Assembly (NCBI RefSeq): GCF_006440775.1 | Contig: NZ_VFTZ01000005.1 | Coordinates: 235,947 to 299,946 of the forward strand | Reading direction: 5' to 3' | DNA length: 64,000 nucleotides | Source: Mesorhizobium sp. B2-7-2 | GTDB lineage: Bacteria; Pseudomonadota; Alphaproteobacteria; Rhizobiales; Rhizobiaceae | Shown here: piece after piece, positions 63,068-64,000 of the stretch | Layout: each line of letters begins with the position of its first letter | Position numbering within the stretch: the first letter of the stretch is position 1 | Position numbers and translations under genes: made by a program | Notes under the pieces: generated by a model | Database searches by the model: none | What the model saw: only the letters and a program-made list of their open reading frames with translations | Told to the model about the DNA's origin: nothing

Positions 63068-63529
63068 ATGCGGCTCACGCGCCAGACCAATTATGCGATG
63101 CGCATTCTGATGTACTGCGCCGCTAACACCGAAAGGCTGAGCCGCATCCCCGAGATCGCCGCCGCCTATTCGGTGTCCGAGCTGTTCCTGTTCAAGATCC
63201 TGCAGCCGCTGGTCGAGGCCGGCCTGGTCGAAACCGTGCGCGGCCGCAACGGCGGGGTGCGGCTCGGCCGCGCGGCGGAACAGATCAACCTGTTCGATGT
63301 CGTGCGCGTCACCGAAGAGAGTTTCGCCATGGCCGAATGCTTCGAGAACGACGCAGCCGAATGCCCGCTGGTCGACAGTTGCGCCCTGAATTCGGCGCTG
63401 CGCGAGGCGCTCAACGCCTTCTTCGCCGTGCTTTCACGCTACACGATCGCCGACCTCGTCGCCGCGCGCCCGAATGTGCGCAGCCTGCTCGGCATCGACC
63501 TCCTGGAGCAGCGCGCGCCGGCGGCGTGA
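63068..63529 (+). CDS. rirA: Iron-responsive regulator RirA (Rrf2 family)
   Basis: RirA is an Fe-S-cluster-sensing repressor of iron uptake genes in Rhizobiales. This 153-residue protein starts with the Rrf2 helix-turn-helix (MRLTRQTNYAMRILMYCAAN, then VSELFLFKILQPLVEAGLVE and TVRGRNGGVRLG). It carries the three cluster cysteines at 91, 99 and 105 (AECFENDAAECPLVDSC), the spacing used by characterised RirA proteins. FDVVRVTEESFAMAECFEND is characteristic of RirA and separates it from IscR and NsrR. Confidence 0.94.
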   Translation: MRLTRQTNYAMRILMYCAANTERLSRIPEIAAAYSVSELFLFKILQPLVEAGLVETVRGRNGGVRLGRAAEQINLFDVVRVTEESFAMAECFENDAAECPLVDSCALNSALREALNAFFAVLSRYTIADLVAARPNVRSLLGIDLLEQRAPAA

Positions 63530-63912
63530 TTGAGCCCTTGCGGCTTGGTTCTCGAGGGGAGCCACCTCACACCTTTCCGGGTGCAACGCCACCCGTGACT
63601 CCCCGGATGGGCGCCACCCATGGCCTCGCGGGTGGGGCGCGCCACCCCATGGCTTCGTCATGTATGGACGGCCCCTTTTGGGCAAGAGGCAAAATGGCGG
63701 CAGCGGCGTAAGTCTGGAGCGGTCATGTATTCGGCCTTTAGTGCGGTCGCTTTCGATGACCGCTGACCCGCAGGGGTTACGCGGATCGGGTTCCAATCAT
63801 TCTAGCGCGCTTTTGAATCGCGATGACGATGGCGGATTTTCCCGACCCAGGTCCTGACCATTTTGCCGTGCTGCCTTTCTGCTCCTTACACTGTTAAGGG
63901 CCTCGATAGCGG
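63530..63912. other. Intergenic region with a run of hairpins
   Basis: No gene is supported in these 383 bases. Three consecutive small hairpins share GCCACCC: CGGGTG/CACCCG (63578-63595), ATGGG/CCCAT (63607-63621) and GGGTGG/CCACCC (63630-63647). Another inverted pair, GCGGTCAT/ATGACCGC, spans about 63718-63764. The right part is probably the untranslated end of the IS element at the edge. Confidence 0.55.
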
Positions 63913-64000
63913 TTAAGCCGCAACTGGTGCCCTGTATTGTTGTCCCGACTGCAGCATTGCCCAGATGATGCGGGCGGTCTTGGCCGCTTGAGCCACGACG
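63913..64000 (-). CDS. IS110-type transposase, C-terminal fragment (runs off the window)
   Basis: On the minus strand the last 28 codons before a TAA at 63913-63915 read VVAQAAKTARIIWAMLQSGQ, then QYRAPVAA. The pattern [N/A]KTARI-W-A-hydrophobic followed by a Tyr-Arg tail is the usual C-terminus of IS110-family transposases. The gene continues to the right of the window, so whether it is intact cannot be told. Confidence 0.75.
   Translation of the reverse strand, partial: VVAQAAKTARIIWAMLQSGQQYRAPVAA

Overview
The window is GC-rich chromosomal DNA from an alphaproteobacterium of the order Rhizobiales, most likely Mesorhizobium or a close relative in the Phyllobacteriaceae. The evidence is a RirA iron regulator with the cysteine spacing of its rhizobial relatives, an ExoR homologue, a PopZ (DUF2497) gene between tolC and valS, the conserved gene block argS / SPOR protein / nagZ / scpA / scpB / tatABC / serS / surE / pcm / LysM-M23, and several intergenic palindromic repeats of the kind common in Mesorhizobium. 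This assignment rests on gene content and protein resemblance read by eye, not on a database search.

Positions 1-33.4 kb are mostly core genome. A DUF815 ATPase and a divergent AraC/NAD-epimerase pair come first. A long minus-strand block follows: dgt, argS, a 1163-residue acidic SPOR protein, nagZ, scpAB, tatABC, serS, surE, pcm and a LysM/LytM lipoprotein. A plus-strand group then encodes an Fe-S carrier, a VOC protein and exonuclease III. After a cluster of palindromic repeats come exoR overlapping ilvD, a FadL porin, valS, popZ, tolC and a second pcm-like gene. tRNA-Cys and tRNA-Asn close this part.

Positions 33.4-47 kb look more accessory. They hold a membrane-bound AraC regulator with a sterol-desaturase-family protein and a methyltransferase, small secreted and unknown proteins, a P-loop kinase-like protein, a 1-kb stretch with no recognisable gene, an EmrA/EmrB-type efflux pair, a secreted cupin, an AhpD-like protein, an SRPBCC gene preceded in frame by half of a second SRPBCC domain, cutC, a GNAT acetyltransferase and an OafA-type acyltransferase.

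Positions 47-64 kb contain a form II CO-dehydrogenase-like (molybdenum hydroxylase) S-L-M operon whose two spacers both carry inverted arrays of a heptamer GARTAGY. Divergent from it is a FIST protein / hybrid histidine kinase operon resembling NosP-NahK nitric-oxide sensing, facing a LuxR-type response regulator with a small AT-richer orphan gene between them. After these come a fumarylpyruvate hydrolase / maleylpyruvate isomerase pair with an alcohol dehydrogenase, a DMT exporter divergent from a MocR regulator, a MaoC hydratase, a phasin, a DUF445 protein, rirA with an Irr-type ICE box upstream, and the 3' end of an IS110-type transposase at the right edge.

The most unusual structures are two opposed copies, 50 kb apart, of a ~360-bp palindromic element with perfect 14-bp terminal inverted repeats (MITE-like); the heptamer arrays in both cox spacers; the repeated acidic motif in the SPOR protein; and the FIST-kinase module.
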